Positions 5,601 through 7,614 of a DNA stretch of 7,614 nt are shown piece after piece (the first letter of the stretch is position 1; every line of letters begins with the position of its first letter). The position numbers and the translations under genes are program-made. Where the stretch lies: assembly GCA_019247235.1 (NCBI GenBank), contig JAFAPG010000436.1:1-7614 (forward strand), given 5' to 3'. Origin of the DNA: Acidobacteriota bacterium (GTDB taxonomy: Bacteria; Acidobacteriota; Terriglobia; Terriglobales; Acidobacteriaceae). The notes under the pieces were generated by a model that saw only the letters and a list, made by a program, of their open reading frames with translations, was not told the DNA's origin and searched no databases.

Positions 5601-7614
5601 TTACGGCTGGACTTTTGGGACGACCAGCTCCGTAGGCTTTTCTCCGGCTGTGGCCTGAATCAATTTGTGCACCGGCGAGGCAATCATCAAAAGCACCTGG
5701 GCTTTCGAGCTGGCGGCTTGGTCGACCTGAGCAAGTTGCTCGGCCTTCCACGCCTCACCGGGTTTTTCGCCGCGATCCATGTAATCGAGGGCTTCTAGAC
5801 CGGCCGCTCCCAACGCGGAAAGACTCTCTGCCAAAGGCATTACCTCCCGAAGCAGCGCGGAATTTTCAGCCATGGGTCGCAATCTTGGTGCATTGTTGCG
5901 CCACTCGCCAAGCATCCTGTGAATCTCCGGCTCGACCCCCGGTCTGAGTTGGCCGGAAATGAGTTCGTCGACCAAAGCGGCGAAGTGGCGGGCAGTTAAG
6001 CTCTCGGGCTGGGCGACATCAACCAGGCGATTCAATGGCATTAGAGCTGTGGGCTCAGACTGTGCCAAAGCTGCACGTGAATATCCTTTGACCGGCTCGA
6101 CGACTTCAGCCAAGGTGCGTAAGGCAGAAGTGTCGTGAGATCCGGCCATATGCTGGAGCATCTCGGAGTAGTAGGTATTGTGAGTCAGGCCATACATGTC
6201 AAGCTGGTCGCCGATGGATTCGAGCCTGGCATACATTCGATCGACGTCAACAGCGGTCGCGGGTGACCAAAGACGCTCGGCGATCGCCGCCAGGCGGGGC
6301 CAAATCCGCGAATCGACATTCTCAGGAGAGACATATTCCGCCCACATGCAGGCCTCGCCGCCCAAAACCTTCTCTTTTTCCGCAGACGATAGGCTTGCCC
6401 CCTCTTCCGCCAGCGGGTCGACGGCATAATGAGACGCCGCCGTAGACATTAGGTCGAGGTAATAACCATGAGAAAGCAAACCGCGATATCCCTGTCGCAC
6501 GGCATCGGCCAGCGACTGTTGCCCGCTCCAAGACTGGATCACAATTTTCTTAGGCAGATCGGAGTGAAGGATTTCATCCCAGCCAATCATGGTCTTGCCA
6601 CGCTTGCTGACAAGCTTCTCTATGCGTTCATTGAAGTAGGCCTGCAGGTCGCGATTGCCATTGAACTGGTGGCTGTGCATGAACTCTTGAATTTTCGGGT
6701 TTCTATCCCACTGCTTTCCATTAACCTCATCGCCGCCAATGTGGAAGAACTCATCGGGAAAGACTTTGGCCATCTCCCCGATAAACTGATCGAGAAACTT
6801 GTAAGTGCTTTCTCGGGTAGGATCCATAGTCGGATCGAAAACCCCGAATCGTCGTTCCATGGCGTAAGGTCCGGGTGCACTGGCTAACTCCGGATAGCCC
6901 ACAAACCAGGCGGTACTGTGTCCCGGCATATCGAACTCTGGGACCACGCGAATACCACGATCGTAGGCGTAACGCACAATCTCGCGCATTTCCTCCTGGC
7001 TATAGTAGAGCCCGTCGGAGCCCATCTCCTGCAGCTTCGGGAAGCGCCTACTCTCGGCTCGGAAGCCCTGGTTATCGGAGAGGTGCCAGTGAAAGACGTT
7101 GAGCTTAAGCGCGGCCATGCCGTCCAGATTTCGCTTGATTACCTCCAGGGGGAAGAAATGGCGGCTGCAATCGAGCATCAGACCACGCCAGCGAAAGCGC
7201 GGCCGGTCGTGAATCGCTACCGCCGGGACGCCGAATCCTTGGGCCGTCGTCTTGACCAGCTGAAGAAACGTTTCGAGTCCACGCATGGCACCCAGGGTTG
7301 AGGGAGCGGTCAATTCAGCCCCGGACTCCTGAACCGTAAGCGAATAACTCTCGTCTTCGTCCAAGGTCTGAATGGGCGGGCTCGGAGCTTCACTCCGAAT
7401 GGCCAAGGAGGTATGCCCGTCGACCGGAATCTTGGCGATGGCAAAGTCGAGCGCAAGCATTCCTGTGCGCCGCCGCAGATGATCGAGAAAAATCCGCGCA
7501 GCCTTCTCCAGCCGAGCATCGGCCTGGGGCTGAAGCAGGAGCGAAAACCTCGGATCAATTAGCATCGGTCGGGCTCCTGGCCGAATTTCAATGCTCGCCG
7601 GCCAAGGCATGAGG
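5601..7614 (-). CDS. Beta-N-acetylhexosaminidase, glycoside hydrolase family 20; N-terminus probably beyond right edge
   Basis: Releases terminal N-acetylglucosamine or N-acetylgalactosamine from glycans by substrate-assisted catalysis; likely role in chitin, peptidoglycan or glycoprotein breakdown. Residues count from the first in-window ATG (7608-7610), giving 669. Residues about 1-135 are the GH20b-like N-terminal domain. The barrel begins at RFRWRGLMLDCSRHFFP (138-154), with NVFHWHLSDNQGFR (171-184) and VVPEFDMPGHSTA (222-234). The catalytic pair D294-E295 sits in FHIGGDEV (289-296), and active-site tryptophans are in GWDEIL (343-348), QSWSG (359-363) and CMWAE (421-425). The barrel ends near RLWSP (446-450). 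Residues about 480-669 form a helix-rich extension without a domain I recognise. The frame stays open upstream, giving L-MPWPA, a phrase that in relatives follows a signal peptide, so I infer that the start and an export signal lie outside the window. The stop is four bases from the DoxX stop. Confidence 0.94.
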   Translation of the reverse strand, partial: LMPWPASIEIRPGARPMLIDPRFSLLLQPQADARLEKAARIFLDHLRRRTGMLALDFAIAKIPVDGHTSLAIRSEAPSPPIQTLDEDESYSLTVQESGAELTAPSTLGAMRGLETFLQLVKTTAQGFGVPAVAIHDRPRFRWRGLMLDCSRHFFPLEVIKRNLDGMAALKLNVFHWHLSDNQGFRAESRRFPKLQEMGSDGLYYSQEEMREIVRYAYDRGIRVVPEFDMPGHSTAWFVGYPELASAPGPYAMERRFGVFDPTMDPTRESTYKFLDQFIGEMAKVFPDEFFHIGGDEVNGKQWDRNPKIQEFMHSHQFNGNRDLQAYFNERIEKLVSKRGKTMIGWDEILHSDLPKKIVIQSWSGQQSLADAVRQGYRGLLSHGYYLDLMSTAASHYAVDPLAEEGASLSSAEKEKVLGGEACMWAEYVSPENVDSRIWPRLAAIAERLWSPATAVDVDRMYARLESIGDQLDMYGLTHNTYYSEMLQHMAGSHDTSALRTLAEVVEPVKGYSRAALAQSEPTALMPLNRLVDVAQPESLTARHFAALVDELISGQLRPGVEPEIHRMLGEWRNNAPRLRPMAENSALLREVMPLAESLSALGAAGLEALDYMDRGEKPGEAWKAEQLAQVDQAASSKAQVLLMIASPVHKLIQATAGEKPTELVVPKVQP

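Noticed and set aside
5603..5641. Imperfect hairpin (ACGGCTGG against CCAGCTCCGT) followed by TTTT, possible DoxX terminator
   Set aside because: The stem is broken by a two-base bulge, the loop is 13 bases, the T-run is short and set back, and the whole lies inside the hexosaminidase coding end.
6468..6887. A 139-codon plus-strand open frame
   Set aside because: It lies wholly antisense to the catalytic core of the GH20 hexosaminidase.
1..7614. Search by eye for CRISPR repeats, tRNA, rRNA, insertion-sequence ends, phage genes and riboswitches
   Set aside because: Nearly all of the sequence is accounted for by eight conserved genes; no repeated units, transposase or structured RNA was recognised, including no obvious cobalamin riboswitch before the B12-binding gene.

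Overview
The window reads as ordinary bacterial chromosome: moderately GC-rich, densely packed, with frequent GTG and TTG starts and genes that overlap by a few bases. The protein styles suggest an Acidobacteriota-like or similar Gram-negative soil heterotroph. These are a single-chain GH20 hexosaminidase with a long helical C-terminal extension, a methylcrotonyl-type acyl-CoA carboxylase beside a stand-alone B12 subunit, and a MacB/LolD-type exporter. The taxonomic guess is inference from family resemblance only. I see no rRNA, tRNA, insertion sequence, CRISPR array or phage gene.

There are eight protein genes; seven lie on the minus strand, so the window is best read right to left. At the right edge (7614 to 5601) is a GH20 beta-N-acetylhexosaminidase whose true N-terminus is probably outside the window. 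Its end meets, with a 4-base gap, the only plus-strand gene, a small DoxX-family membrane protein (5162 to 5596). A 113-base divergent intergenic region (5049 to 5161) separates DoxX from a minus-strand run. That run contains an ABC ATPase (TTG start), an FtsX/MacB-type permease, an exported alpha/beta-hydrolase esterase and a short AlkA-type DNA glycosylase. Its three internal junctions are a GTGA overlap, an ATGA overlap and a stop two bases before an ATG, so it looks translationally coupled.

Further left, after a 43-base gap, is the B12-binding small subunit of a methylmalonyl-CoA-mutase-type enzyme. After another 115 bases comes the N-terminal half of a biotin-dependent acyl-CoA carboxylase carboxyltransferase, which runs off the left edge. 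These two belong to acyl-CoA metabolism (propionyl/methylmalonyl-CoA, or branched-chain acyl-CoA such as leucine breakdown). They may be transcribed separately from the exporter block.

No clearly novel system is visible. The more interesting points are the coupling of a DNA-repair glycosylase to an exporter and secreted-esterase operon, the exporter's lack of an adjacent membrane-fusion protein, and a possible leaderless TTG start for the ATPase. Also worth a look are the undefined C-terminal 190 residues of the hexosaminidase and the unclear substrate of the carboxylase next to a B12 subunit.
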